Positions 49,056-61,159 of a DNA stretch of 64,000 nucleotides are shown here, piece by piece; position 1 is the first letter of the stretch, and the number at the start of each line of letters is the position of its first letter. Position numbers and translations under genes: made by a program. The stretch is from Blasia pusilla. Its lineage: Eukaryota; Marchantiophyta; Marchantiopsida; Blasiales. A model generated the notes under the pieces. That model made no database searches and was not told where the DNA came from. It was given only the letters and a program-made list of their open reading frames with translations. Location: the NCBI GenBank assembly GCA_050084515.1, contig CM114272.1:2294001-2358000 (forward strand). Reading direction: 5' to 3'.

Positions 49056-52000
49056 TTACCGTCTTGGTTCGACTCGGATCTTCCCCTCAAAAAATTCGCC
49101 CAGCAACCGCTCTAAGTCTTCAGCAGTGTATTTTATATACTTCTGGGGATTCTTCCCATTCTCCAGAACTGAGCTGTTCATTTAACATCAGGACCAAAGT
49201 GAAAAAGTTTGTCAAGGTTTAAAAGTGTTTCACTTATTTTGTGTTTCACTTATTCTGTAGAATATATTACATAAGACCTGAAAATTAAAAGAAAACCTTC
49301 ACCTCAGTGGTGGGCATTTAAAGGTAGCACAAGTTATTACTAACTTAATAAGGGACTTTGATAAGTGCAGCAGATTGAATTTGAAGTTAAGTAATTTGAG
49401 CCTCTTCAAATGTATAACCTTTGATCCCTATTCATGATTAAAAACGAATTTCTTGTAAGTTTTCTACACTAATAACATACCTGTAACGCTTGAGGAAGAA
49501 GCGATAGGCAGGTAGTAAGACTTCCGCCACTTGGAGGCGCACAGCTTCACGGAGCTCAGCATCTGGAATAGTCCATAGTGTCTGTTTGGAGTGCATTTCC
49601 TCAAAGTGGTGGTTGAAGTTTTTAAATCTGTGGATGGGCAAAAAATTGTTAGCTTTGATTTACACATAAGTTGTCCTTTCATGGCTTGGCTACAGTTCTG
49701 AATGATACCACTCACCTTTCTTTCAACAAGGCTCTTGATATCCCTGTCCCACTGGTATCACCACTTAGTCCACCACTGCCTCCTGACGATGACAGACTAG
49801 GTCCACTCAGGAAGGAGAGCGCCTGTTAATGAACAATAGTCATTTTCAGTCACCTGATAAATGTTGCAAGGCAATAGAAGCTACACCTTCAAACAATCCC
49901 CACAGTAAAGTCCCATATCTTGCAAACAAGTTCTTAGCTTGCACCACAGGCGCAAGACTGAGACGCTGTGTTCAACAGACAATCGTGTTCTCACACTTGA
50001 GCAAAGCTACCTGATTTCAAGAATATTTACTGAATCTTAATAGGACGATTTAGTGTTTAGTGCAACCTTGGACCATGATGCTCGTTGATATCCTTGTGCA
50101 TGCTGCTGCACAATACGCCGGTGTCGTTGGACCCAATCATCTCCAAGTAGTTCTTTAGCTTCTGACCTGCAGTCTCCATATAAATAGATTGGTATCTTAA
50201 CAAAACAGATTGATTCAAAATAGGCATTCATTGTAGTGCTGGCAATCAGAGAGAACATTGGAAAAGACACTGCCTGTTGCATAAGCAGTAAACTGGGTTG
50301 GGTACAGAATGATGAAGTGAGGTAGCTCCCAGCCTGGAGGACCAGATCTTTTCTTCTCATGCGACTTTTGAAAGGACCGTATTGGTGAAGAAATCTTACA
50401 TTTCAGCCAGAAGGTTCTTTAAATGGCATGGACATCGCCACCAAGACTCGGACAGTCCCCCTGGGGCCCTGTCGGACAGTCCCCCCAGGGGCCTTTTTGC
50501 TGATTACAGACCAAGATTTGGGCTTTCTGTCAAAGCTGCTATCCCTGAAATTTAACTTTACTGACACCAATAAAGCAAATTCACAACATGGCTTTTGCTG
50601 TTTTTACTATTGATTCTGTGCAGTGACTAGGAGACAGAAGTATAGTGATTGAATCTTCAGTTAGACCTCTGGAAGTCCACAATAGTATCCAAAGTGATAT
50701 GCCCTTGAAGTTATTGAAAACATCTAGCTGTTATGGGATAAAAAGTGAACAAAGATATTGATAACTAGAAAATTTGAGGGAAACAAAAACCCAAGAGTGA
50801 AGTCTTCACAACCATTTACCTTTCTAAATCCACAAGAATCACACATTTATTGGTATTTGGCAATGCCCATGAGAATCTGTACACTGGAAACTGATAAACT
50901 GGCAGAACCTTAGTATGTGTTCATTTAGAGTGTACCCACCTTCGAACAGATCTAACAATGTAGTGTATGTTGTTCATCAAAAAAAGTTGAGTAAGCGCCG
51001 TATCCTTGTACAGCTTTGACTTCCCATCCAAGTTGCTCTGAAGGACAGACATTATCCGCATAGTAGCTGTTGCCAATTTTGATTCCTTTGATCTGTCTCC
51101 ATTCTCCTTCTCGCCAAATAATTGCTTCAAAGTGCTTTGATAGCTGCTGCAGTGATGGGAATAATTAGCCATGATCACAAAGACTAGAAGACAACACCTC
51201 ACACAAAGGAATAGCAAGACATAGCTATCGAAGTTCCATCAATTCAAAAATGATGCACTACAACAGTGATATAGTTATCAGCACTTCAAGGAAACAAATC
51301 AAGAAGCCAAATGAGGGAAGGTTCACACATCACACGTCATAAGCCTGGAAAATAAATTTACATACCATACCTACATACTAGAAGCAGGTGGTAAGTAACC
51401 AACATGATCTTATTGAATGAAAACCACCACCATCTTCTACTAAATACTCTCTATGTCTACTATACCTACCGAGAATCAGAATTTTTCTGCACACAAGAGC
51501 ACAAAGAACTTACTCAAGCAGAAACTTGACATAGTTGATGACATAACTAGTAAGTGGATGGACGGTTCCATCGGATACTGGTGTCTTGGTTGCATCCTTT
51601 TCTACAGCCTCCTCAAAATCCCCAAATGTGTCGGTGGCTGTTTGAGCCAATTTCTTTGTCAAACTAAAAGCTCCATCACGCATGGCCACTGCTTGATCCC
51701 CTGAGAATACTAATTCAATCTACACAATTGCCAGAAGACAAAAGAAACTTGGTTGATGTAACCACAACATCTCAAAGGGGACAGATCCAGAGTTGAGGAC
51801 GAACCCTCTTATAGCAAACCACATGTGGGGGCTTTCATAAAATTTAGGTGATAGGGGGACATTCATTATTTCAGGTGATAGCTGGCAGACATTCAAAAAC
51901 AACTACCAAAGTGTATTGGTATCTTCAAGAGCCAAAAACGTTCAGATCCTGATCCCATACACATATAATTGAGTTGGAGACCAAACCTCAGGTAAGAGGT

Positions 52001-55000
52001 CTCGCATTGTCTCATACATGTCCAGCAGAACAAACAGCTTCTCTGGCGATTTCTTGCTCCTGGCAATTGCCTCACCAAAGCTAAGAAGCATTGCCATGCT
52101 TGATTCTGTTACTTCTGCAAAAGCCTTTTCCCGGACCGGATCCAAGTGGTAGAATATCTGGTCACATAACTTGCGCTCCCCAGCAAATAAAAGCTTTACC
52201 TGCATTTCTTCATGATGATGAGGTGTAAGTTCTCACTCATCAGACAACTGAAGCCTATTTATTTGAGACTACTGAACAGTTACAAAAATAGTATAGAAAG
52301 GAATAAGAGCTTTTTACTATATCATGTTCTAGACTTACAGCGACACGCATATACTGAATCCAGTTGCCGATCTTCCCCTCAAGCGCATCCCACTGCATCT
52401 TCTGCACATCATCTTTACTCAGTTTCTCTGCTCCCAACTTGCGTAAGCTCTGCTCGAGAGTTGTAGACCGAACATCCCTGTATAAAATTATTTGGAGTGA
52501 GTTTGGCATCTCTTGATTGGACATTGCAGTTCATTGTTTACTAGACTGACTTGTCAGGCATGGTAGAGGTTAGATGGAAGATGGGATTACACAACTTCCT
52601 TTTAGGATTGACCAGCATCAGAAACACCAGAAGTTGAGGAGCTCTGAGGAGTAAATAAGATGTATAACAGATCAACTTTTCGCTGCTTTTGCTTCCTGAG
52701 GGAAAGAAATTTAGAGAGCTAATATAACTCCCAAGCTGATGCCTCTCTTCAGTGAGTGCATGTGATGACCTACTTGCTTTGACGATCATTGTTCCAAGAC
52801 CTCCTTCATAATGAAATGACACTCTGATTTAGCCTCCAAGTGTCTCAAAACAATTGTGGGGTCTTGAATTGAATGGGGAGTCTTTGACAAGTAATACAAT
52901 CATTGGGCTATAAAGTAATGGCAAGTAACAAAGAATTCTTTCCTTGGGTATCTTTCATTAAAACCTGAATGAGTATATAATTCCACAATAACCTTATTTA
53001 AAATGAATAACTTTCTAATATTCCACACCATGATAGTACAAAGTTAAGGTGGACAGCATGGTGGCTTCTGTTTGACCAAAATGGTCACACAAGGCTCATA
53101 ATCTTCCATGAAATCATGGGAACAAGAAACGGTACTCATCAAGTAGTGTCTGTTGTAGCCTTGCAAACATAGACCCAAGGTTACAAGAGAGAATACGAAC
53201 AATGAATTGGATACTTCAGAAGTGTAGAGGTGTAGAGAATCCTTGTGATATGGATTGAGGATAAACTCTGACAACAGGTGTCAAACCCCAATCCAGACCT
53301 AAAGAAGGATTAGGATTAGAACTGAAAAAAAGACACCGTTTATTAGATTGGAAAACCTTGGAGTCAAATAGCGCCAATGATAATCCTCAAGTTCAATAGA
53401 GTTGATCAGGGTATAGGGAGCGGAGACATTCTAGTTTCACTTGCAGCTATTTTCTGAAGAAACAGGAAGGTCAAGTTTAGAAATAGGTCATGCCCAACAT
53501 ACCTGTAAGCTTTAAGACATTGTTGGGAATTTGAAGCACCTATCATGCGCTGAGCCATTTCATGCAGCTGAGGAATGAGCCTGGGGGGGATGAGTACAGG
53601 TAGCTGGAGAGGCACATTCGCCTTGGTGGGCTCGGACCCAGGACTCTGAGGGGGCGTCATCTTCCTCCCATCCACCGCACCTGGTGAGGTTGCTGTAGAC
53701 GGTCTCAAAGCTGCTGGAAGTGCTTCATTGAGACGAGCAGGATCTACAGGCTTGCTGCAGCACACAACAAACTTGTAATTTCTAAACCCTTGCCTCATAC
53801 ATCTCACCATTCCACTTAAATGTAAAAGAACACACCCAAACAAATGCTGAGATGAGGGGAATGACTTGTTTATAATTCTCCTATTTATCTTTAACCCATC
53901 TCAATACCTGTCATGAAAGCTTCTATATTATGGCCACAACAGAAAAAATGAAAGCCAGGAAAGAAAACATAGATTGCAAACACTGAAGGTCCCAAAGTAC
54001 TATATTTTACAAAAAGAGAAATACGTGCAAGTTTGTGCAGTACCGTCAAAGAGTAGCATACCTATGTTGACTCAGCAGTGACTTGAACTCCTCCTCAAGC
54101 TTGGTCATTCCCTTATTAAGCAAGCTACGGGCATGGGTGAGAGCACCATCACTACTCTTGTAGTTGCGATTTTGAGAGAAAAATTCCACATTTGTTTGCA
54201 GCTGGTCCACTGCCTCTAAGAAACCACGCAGATCACCTTTGGGGCCTTTATTTATCTTGACCTCCATCTGCAATTTGCAATGCCCAGGTGATCAACATGT
54301 GAGCAGATGCACACTCTTCTATGCAGACTTTCACCAAATAAGACTTCAGATTCTTTCCACTAGAAATCTTGACTCCCTTACCTTGGAATGCGCACCTGCT
54401 TTCGTAACATAACGAACTAAAAAGAGTTCCTTCTTAATCAAGAGTGTTAGAACAAGATGTGAAGGCACTGGAATGGTACCCACACTTCCAAAAGGAAATC
54501 TATTCCTCAAATAGTTTGAAACTCAGATTGAGGGTAAAGAAAACTACCACTACACTTTGTTTCTCTGTCTATCAGGCTATAGTCTATACAAGACCCCTTC
54601 TCAAAGGATCTTTTGGACTTGCAAGAATGTTCACCACAAATGGGCATTTGTTTCCTGAAAAATGGTCTAAATGGATGGTTTGACCTTTGCCTGAAGTTGG
54701 CCATATGCAATTCTCTACCTAAGAATATGAAAATGTGAAATAGACTTCAAGACAGACACCCTTCCAGTCATCTCCCCCTCAATTTTACAAACTCGAAGGA
54801 AAAATCTGTGTTCAAAAAGGCCATCACTACACTGCTTCGTGAATAGATGGTCTTCAACTTCTTTCTTCATCAACTATGAGTTGTGGTTCATTGTGACTCA
54901 GTGGGTAATGTTTACATCAGCCCCTGGATGATGGCTGGGCTGCTAGAAGATGTGTCACAATGGCCAGCTAAGATTTACTTGCTGAAGCTTTGAGCACAGG

Positions 55001-56772
55001 CACAGCAGCAGCTACTTGACCACAACTTTCCTTCTATCGAGCAAAAGCCCAAGAAGTTGTGCAGAGACAGAATGAATCTGTTTCAAATGTTTTCTTCATC
55101 TCGGAACTACCAATTCAGGAACAAAGACACCTTCAACAAGCCCCATCAAGACTAGAACACTTCCTTATACACAAAAAGGTACACTGATATGTTGGCCTGA
55201 ACTCTTTTATAATATGTTTTCCACCATTGCTATCATTCACATTCTTCAACCAAGTATTTCCAACAAAAATGTGTCTGAGATTCTCAACCCCAAAGTAAAG
55301 ATACAACACTTTATATGGTCCTTCTGATCACATGGCAACCATAATACCAAGAGAAACATAGACAAAGATTTCCAAGATCATCCTGACAAGAGCTGTACAA
55401 TTGCATACGTACACTGTTCATACTCCAGGTCCACAAAAGGAGTCCACTACATTGAAGCAGTTGGACAGAGGTATTCAAAATCATGTGGTTAAGGACAAGT
55501 GAAGTGCAAACTGAACCAATCCATTTCAGTGACTGCTGGATGAAGCTCACCTGACGTGACACATCAAATTGCGTCAGCACTGCCTCTGCAGCCTTGAGTG
55601 TGGCATCGATATTTTCATGCGCAGTCCGGAAAGCATGAGTGCGTACCTTCATTGCAGAGAAATCAATTCAGCCGTCAGTGCACTGTACAAATTCATGAAA
55701 AGAAGGTGGGCAAGAGCTAGCTCCATAACCACATTAGAACATAGAAACATTTCCACATGTAGACACTCTCACACTTCCATTACCTCTTATTTCTTTGGTG
55801 AAGGAAGTATACGGCACTACTACAAAACATATCTTGCTTAAACCACATCTCAAGGACAGAAGACCTCAAAAAATAACAAGCAATTGTCTAACAAGAAGAC
55901 CTCAAAAAATAACAAGAAATTGTCGAACAAGAGACGCCTGGCCACATAGATGGCTTGAAGTTAATCTTTTATGCACTGACTATAGACATATGGGACTATC
56001 ACGGCTACTGTATCTTATTGAATAGAGCGACACGTTCTCATATTTTCCTTGTGACTTAAACCATCACAGTTACCTGGAACCCTCCAGAAATCAGGACACA
56101 CCGGCGAGACTGTTTGCATTAATTTGGAATCGCACAAAAGGAACTGAAAAGATTGGTAGTCGATTCAGACAGCTGGAGAGTGAAAATCACACTGGCTAGA
56201 GCCTGAGCTTGTGGTTCTATACATTTACACTTAAAATCAGCCGTGATGTTGGGAGTTGGAGGTATTCCCCATTCGTCCTGCTACTCCCTAATGAGTTAGA
56301 ACGAAATTGAATGAGCTTCACACTACTTCCATGCAGGTAAAGCTATCTTAATACAATATTTGCAACCTTGGGGGATATACCTCTCGTCCTGGTTTTTTCT
56401 CTACTGTTCAGAGAGAAACTTTCACGTGAAGAGTCGAATTAAACACAACTAAAATTCCTCACATAGAATTGACGACTGAGCAATAGTGCTATTGACCAAA
56501 AGCATTCCTGAAACTGGACGTTCGTGGATGGTGAGAAGGCAGCGCTCTTACGTAAGCAAAGGTAACGAAACACAGAAGTCCGCTCCAACAATGAAGGAAA
56601 GAAGTGAGTGAACCTGAGTAGGGCGCATTGCAGCCTCGAGGGTGGAGAGGCGATGATCGAAAGAGCTAAGGATAGTGATCATGCTATCGCTTATGGTCTG
56701 GCTCCGAGTCATAGCATCCCTCATGAACTGCGCTCGGGCCACCAGACCCTCAACGTCCGCAGCGGCTCCCAT
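49056..56772 (-). CDS. EXO70A1: Exocyst subunit EXO70, EXO70A1-type, 12 exons
   Basis: This is a subunit of the exocyst, which tethers secretory vesicles at the plasma membrane; the EXO70 C-terminus binds acidic phospholipids. Exons, in order of transcription: 56614-56772, 55551-55646, 54062-54267, 53503-53754, 52339-52477, 51987-52199, 51514-51719, 50940-51146, 50067-50166, 49716-49822, 49481-49627, 49056-49173. All introns (88-1283 bp) are GT-AG and the phases agree, giving 649 codons plus TAA, close to the roughly 638 residues of Arabidopsis EXO70A1. The N-terminus has the family pattern (SFDHRLSTLEAAMRPTQ at 37-53). Exon 6 encodes LLSFGEAIARSKKSPEKLF, exon 7 DGTVHPLTSYVINYVKFL (405-422), exon 9 LLGDDWVQRHRRIVQQHA, and the end is LLGEFFEG then basic VEPRR. 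Basic C-terminal residues are expected for lipid binding. Exon 4 carries a Pro/Ser-rich linker. No frameshift or stop was found, so the gene looks intact. Confidence 0.95.
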
Positions 56773-57400
56773 CGTTCCTCTCTTGCTACGCCCTTATCTA
56801 GTCCACTTCAAATGTCCTCAAATCATCTTGCATTTAGGTCTTTTCAAGAACAGCTCTCATCCTTCCTACACACACCACTACCGATTCGTCAAGATCAACT
56901 CCCAGAGCCTCCGATCCGTCCCATCATCCCCGATCCTATCCTATCACAAGCCACGACCCGCCCGATGCAGCAAACCCCAACGAAGAAGAATATCAACAGC
57001 CATCGAAGTCATCAACGTCCACTCAATCCGAGAAAACTCTCGGCCAAGCCACTAAATGCAGAGAAGATTTACCCGACGATGACAGAGAAAGAATTCGTCC
57101 AATTCTTGAATAAAATTGCCACTTCCGCGACTCCTCTCTCCTCCACTCCACGCCAAAACTGTTGACGATGGCTCGCTCGCTCCCCCAACCCTCAACTTCT
57201 ACGCGACGAAGTCGAAACATTCACTCATTCTACGACGCTCGAGGTAATGCTCCAGCTACGTATGCACATACATACTAGGAGCAGATCAGCAAACGCAGCG
57301 CACGCTTCCTTCGCCAAAAGGGACGTGGTCTAACCGCGCAGACCGACTCCCGTGTGTTCTTACAACAGCTACTCCTCCTCCTACTACTAGTCTACCACCG
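56773..57400 (-). promoter_or_regulatory. 5' UTR/promoter region of EXO70
   Basis: This sequence lies directly upstream of the EXO70 start on the minus strand and has a higher GC content than the flanking repeats. The long antisense plus ORF 56608-57165 overlaps exon 1 and has no known domain. It is probably the leader read on the wrong strand, although a divergent small gene cannot be excluded. No clear TATA box was identified. Confidence 0.4.
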
Positions 57401-57405
57401 CTGCT

Positions 57406-57560
57406 CAATCCTGTTTCCGGGAACGCCCGCACAAGCGCTCACCAGATTCAACACTACACAATCCAGTTATCCGGGAATGCCCGTATAAGCACTCGTAATC
57501 TAGTAGTATCACCAGATTCACCACAACTAAATCCTGTTGTCCGCGATCGCCAGCACAAGC
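57406..57560. repeat. Three-copy degenerate direct repeat
   Basis: Copies begin at about 57408, 57461 and 57531 with ATCC(T/A)GTT followed by CCGGGAA(C/T)GCCCG-like sequence and AAGC(G/A)C. CACCAGATTCA links the copies. Spacing is 53 and 70 bp; the second interval holds about 17 extra bases. Confidence 0.55.
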
Positions 57561-58140
57561 GCACTGCGCATTCAAAGCGAGCTCTGCCGCAACAGTGGCG
57601 ATCTCTACATCCCTCACAAACAAATTGTCGACTTCGGTAGGTACAAATTACTCCTTCAGCCTCAAGATTCCATAGCTCGCGCTCCTGTCCTCCCTCTTTC
57701 CTCCGACAATCGCTCGCTCTCCCACACCTTTCCTTTCTCGCTTCTTTCGTCTGCCGCGAAGTCTGGTGCCGCGCCCTGTTCCTATTCTTGCGCAAGCTCC
57801 GAACTCTCCGCCCAATGTAATAATAATAATAATAATAAGCACTGGCCTCTAAACTCAACCAGACCAGATCTGACTGGACTCCGCTTAAAGCGGCTATGCA
57901 TTGTCTTCACCCGGACACGTGGAAAGGAAACCCCGGGCCGTTTTAACTCAACCGGACTGACCTTGGATTCGGTTTAACTCGGGTCCGCTTTTCATCCTTG
58001 ATAATGAAAAATACTCGAGAAAAATAGTGGAGCTCGGGGAGTTTATTTGTGGAAATTTTACGAGGGAAATAAAAAAGTTTTTCACGTATTTATATTTTTC
58101 CTTGGAGTCCGTAGCATGTGAAATATTTTCTAGTCGTGGA
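57561..58140. other. Intergenic sequence with an AAT microsatellite
   Basis: A short (AAT)n run lies at about 57817-57837. The sequence left of it is moderately GC-rich and may still be EXO70 upstream DNA. No gene was recognised; the 134- and 146-codon overlapping ORFs have no motifs. Confidence 0.4.
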
Positions 58141-58149
58141 GTGTTACGG

Positions 58150-58198
58150 AGACGTGTTTGCAAATCAAGAAGGCATTCATCCATAATAATATAAATGT
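58150..58198 (-). mobile_element. Helitron 5'-end fragment
   Basis: GTGTTTGCAAATCAAGAAGG followed by CCATAATAATATAAATG resembles the 5' end of the Helitrons at 31-32 kb. The partner 3' end was not located. Confidence 0.4.
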
Positions 58199-58508
58199 TT
58201 AGAGCCAAAAATTGTAATTCCGGTTTCCAAACTTTTTTAATACCCTATCTAGAAAAGAAGTATTTAATTGCCATTCTGGTTTTTTCTCATAATTTGAATA
58301 TCAAACGCAAATTTTTTTGGATGGATTAGGTTTATTCATTTTTTTATTATCCTATACGACTAAATGCCTCATTTATGTTCAAATTTTTTCTATAATTTGA
58401 ATATTAAATGGAAAAGTTTTATTTTGATCGATTGGGTTTACTCGTAATCGCAGATCTCCAGGACTATTGTATGTGACATTTCAAACCTTGGCTGGATAGG
58501 TATAGGTA

Positions 58509-59000
58509 TCTATATTATTTAAACAAGAAGGCTTCTCCTCGGAATGAAAGTTCACACTTACTAAAAGAAGTGTCATGAGTTAGCTTAGCTCCTTCATCTT
58601 ATGGAAGGAGGCTCAACAAAGAGAGAAGAAGTTCTTAAACTCAATCTCTTTAAGTATACCTTCTCTCCCTGGTGACTTGTGCACATATGTCACTTTCTCA
58701 ACCCTAACCTACAATAGTGGATCAAGGGACACTTTCCTTCAATGTAAAGTCAACTCTACCCAAATGGGGAGCATACCCAAAATGACAAATTCCTCCAAAG
58801 AACTCTAAGTAAGCCCAAAACAAAGAGCTACATGAATATGCAGGTTATCCTACTCCTCAAAATGTCATCCTCAATCTCTCGAGACGGACGTTCAACCTCC
58901 CTAGATATGACATGCAAATACTCTTAGTTCCATTAGAAAAGTCATGATAACTATCATATGCATACACATTGCTACACAATATACATTGTTGTCACTATCC
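58509..59000 (+). repeat. Dispersed repeat, copy B, with Helitron-like start
   Basis: It begins A|TCTATATTATTTAAAC at 58509, like a plant Helitron 5' end. The body matches 4928-5540: (T)TCAACAAAGAGA near 58615, a GGATCAAGGGACACTTTC-type block near 58720 and a CCTCAAxxTGTCATCCTCAA-type block near 58855. No CTRR end was located. Confidence 0.5.
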
Positions 59001-60540
59001 TCACACTCCTAAACATACTTAATCATGATGTCCACGTGTATAGATGCTCAAATACTCAAAAGATTTGGTGTCATGCACCTAATGCCTCTCAGATTGCCTT
59101 CAATGTCAATCTACTATATCATGGAAGCTTAGGTTTAGCATGTCACACTCTTGTTACTAAAAATACTTAGATTAGTCACATTTGGGTTCAACTAACCTTG
59201 TAACTTCTGATTCTCAAGTGCACATGATTGTTATCATGTGCATGTTGGAGCAAACCTAAAGCTCACTAGTCCTAGATAGAGTCAAATATTGATCTAACGC
59301 CTCACTCCCCAACACAAGCAAGCCTCATGGTTTAACCCCTATAGTTCCCAAGGTGGGATTTAGGCTTCAAACTCTCTTCAAGACCTTCTCCCTTATATAT
59401 AGTTTTAGAGGTATTTGGCCCCTCCTTCATCCAAAGAATCCCTCAAGGGCTCCTCCTTGAATGTACCACCTTGCAACTTAAAACCCTTAAAGACCACCAT
59501 ACATTGTGGTTATCGTGCGTCTACTCTCCTTGAATATTAATATTTGTTGTTGCAGAAGCGTACGTTCAGTAGGTCACGCTCTCAACGCTGATCTGCATCC
59601 AAACACGCACTCTAGTTAGTCGGGTTTGGATCAATCAGCGAGCTAACTTTCTGAGTTTTTTTCTCGATCTCTAATCAAGCTCAACCTTCCTAGTTTCGTG
59701 GTTTACAACATAGGCAAGTCTCAAAAGACTTGGGACACACTTTCAGGTCGGCTCAAGAATCTCAAACGACGTTTCGCGCCTGGCGGTTCCAACTGTCCGA
59801 TGGACATCCAATGAGTCCCTTATCGAGACTCACGCAAAATGAATCACGGGTTGGAATCCAAGTGTGGCGTACGAAGTCCACTCCCTTGGATGAGGTTTGG
59901 GTTTCAAGTTCCAACGCCAAACTCCCCCTTAATAGTACTTCTGGGGATCTGTGAGGTCCCCCTAACTTTAGGGAAAGACAGCCGGCCCCTCAAATTGGCC
60001 CTCATCCCGATTGCTCTCACAATCGTTTTTGGCCAATATCTTAGTCTGTACTTATGCATTTGCTAAGATCTTTGGTGCATTGGAAGCATCTAAAGATAAT
60101 CTTTCCAACGTACCCTTACTTGTCCCAAACGCATCTTGAGGCTAAGCGTTATGGTCCAAAACAAAATCAAATTCCCCAAACGCTAGTCGTGTTCCAAATT
60201 GGTTCTCACCTCTTTGGCAACAAACCTTCCAAGACTCAACTCATCTCAAGTCTTGGTTCGCGTTTGGTCTAGGTTTCTTGGTTGCAACCACTAACACATA
60301 AAACGTACAACTCTGTTTCACGTTTCGTCTCTCATAATTTTTCAAGAGACCTTCCAAAAGCCTCTCCAAAGCGCTATCATCGCAGTGTGAGTCCACTTGA
60401 GTTCTGGTTTTCGTTTGGTTATGAGGATCGCGGAACTCATCTCTCCTTAGAAGGTTGATGTCCTCATCAACGCAAACCTTTTTAATATTAAGTTCTGGGA
60501 AGCCGACCCCTTAAGACTGAATCGCGTTCTAGTAGCTAAC
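59001..60540. other. Repeat-like DNA left of the leader-like repeat
   Basis: No intact ORF was found. It may be a degraded retroelement leader or LTR, given its position next to 60541-60905, but no pair was found to prove this. Confidence 0.3.
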
Positions 60541-60905
60541 CCGCAAGTCCACTTTTGGCTTAAGTCTTAGGCTATCGCTTGCAACACTTAGAATTATTAG
60601 CTTCTTCACTTCAATCAGCCTAGACCAGTTCTGCATAACTAATCAAAACTATCAAAATAAGCTAACTAAGTCTGCAACCTAATGCTTCACTCACTATTTG
60701 TAAACAACCGCTTGTTTACCTAGCCAACTCGTACTACTTTTGGGTCACTCGTATTCTACTTAGGCGCGTCACTAAGTTCACTCATGCATCATGAATGAGA
60801 TCACCACAAACCCCAAGATAGACTAATCTGCCCCGCCGACGTTAGGGCGGGTCCAAATGTTGGTACTTCAACACTTGGTCTTGATCTAGATGCCTTATGT
60901 GAATA
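60541..60905 (-). repeat. Retroelement leader/LTR-junction-like repeat, copy 2
   Basis: This stretch matches 7190-7545 in the same orientation. Shared words include TAAGCTAACTAAGT, ACTTAGGCGCGTCACTAAG and CTGCCCCGCCGACG. On the minus strand it reads ACCAACATTTGGACCCGCC, similar in layout to the end of a 5' LTR followed by a TGG-starting primer-binding site and leader of plant Ty3 elements. If so, 60859 upward is LTR and the sequence below is leader. This is inference; no complete LTR pair was found. Confidence 0.5.
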
Positions 60906-61159
60906 CAAGATCTCACAATACTCATTTTTTGGCCTCCTTGACTTACATCCTAAGCATATGAAGAACTACTCATTGCCATGCACTACCAAACTCAAAATCA
61001 CAATCATTAGCACAAAATCTCCAAATCCATGTATTCTTTATTGCAACAACTAAACTTTTCTAGTTACAACGGGTTATCGGCCCAAGCTTTCCAGTCATAA
61101 GTTATGTCCTTTGCTTCACCATGTACTAACGTATGTGCCTATCTTACATCCATTTGAAG
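60906..61159 (-). other. Segment between chromodomain and leader-like repeat, candidate 3' LTR
   Basis: It lies just downstream of the chromodomain ORF, where a 3' LTR is expected. It would end with CA on the minus strand near 60859 (TGTTGG on plus). No second LTR copy is present to confirm it. Confidence 0.3.

Noticed and set aside
56608-57165. 185-codon plus-strand ORF antisense to EXO70 exon 1
   Set aside because: It overlaps the conserved exon on the wrong strand and has no known motif. A divergent small gene remains possible but unsupported.
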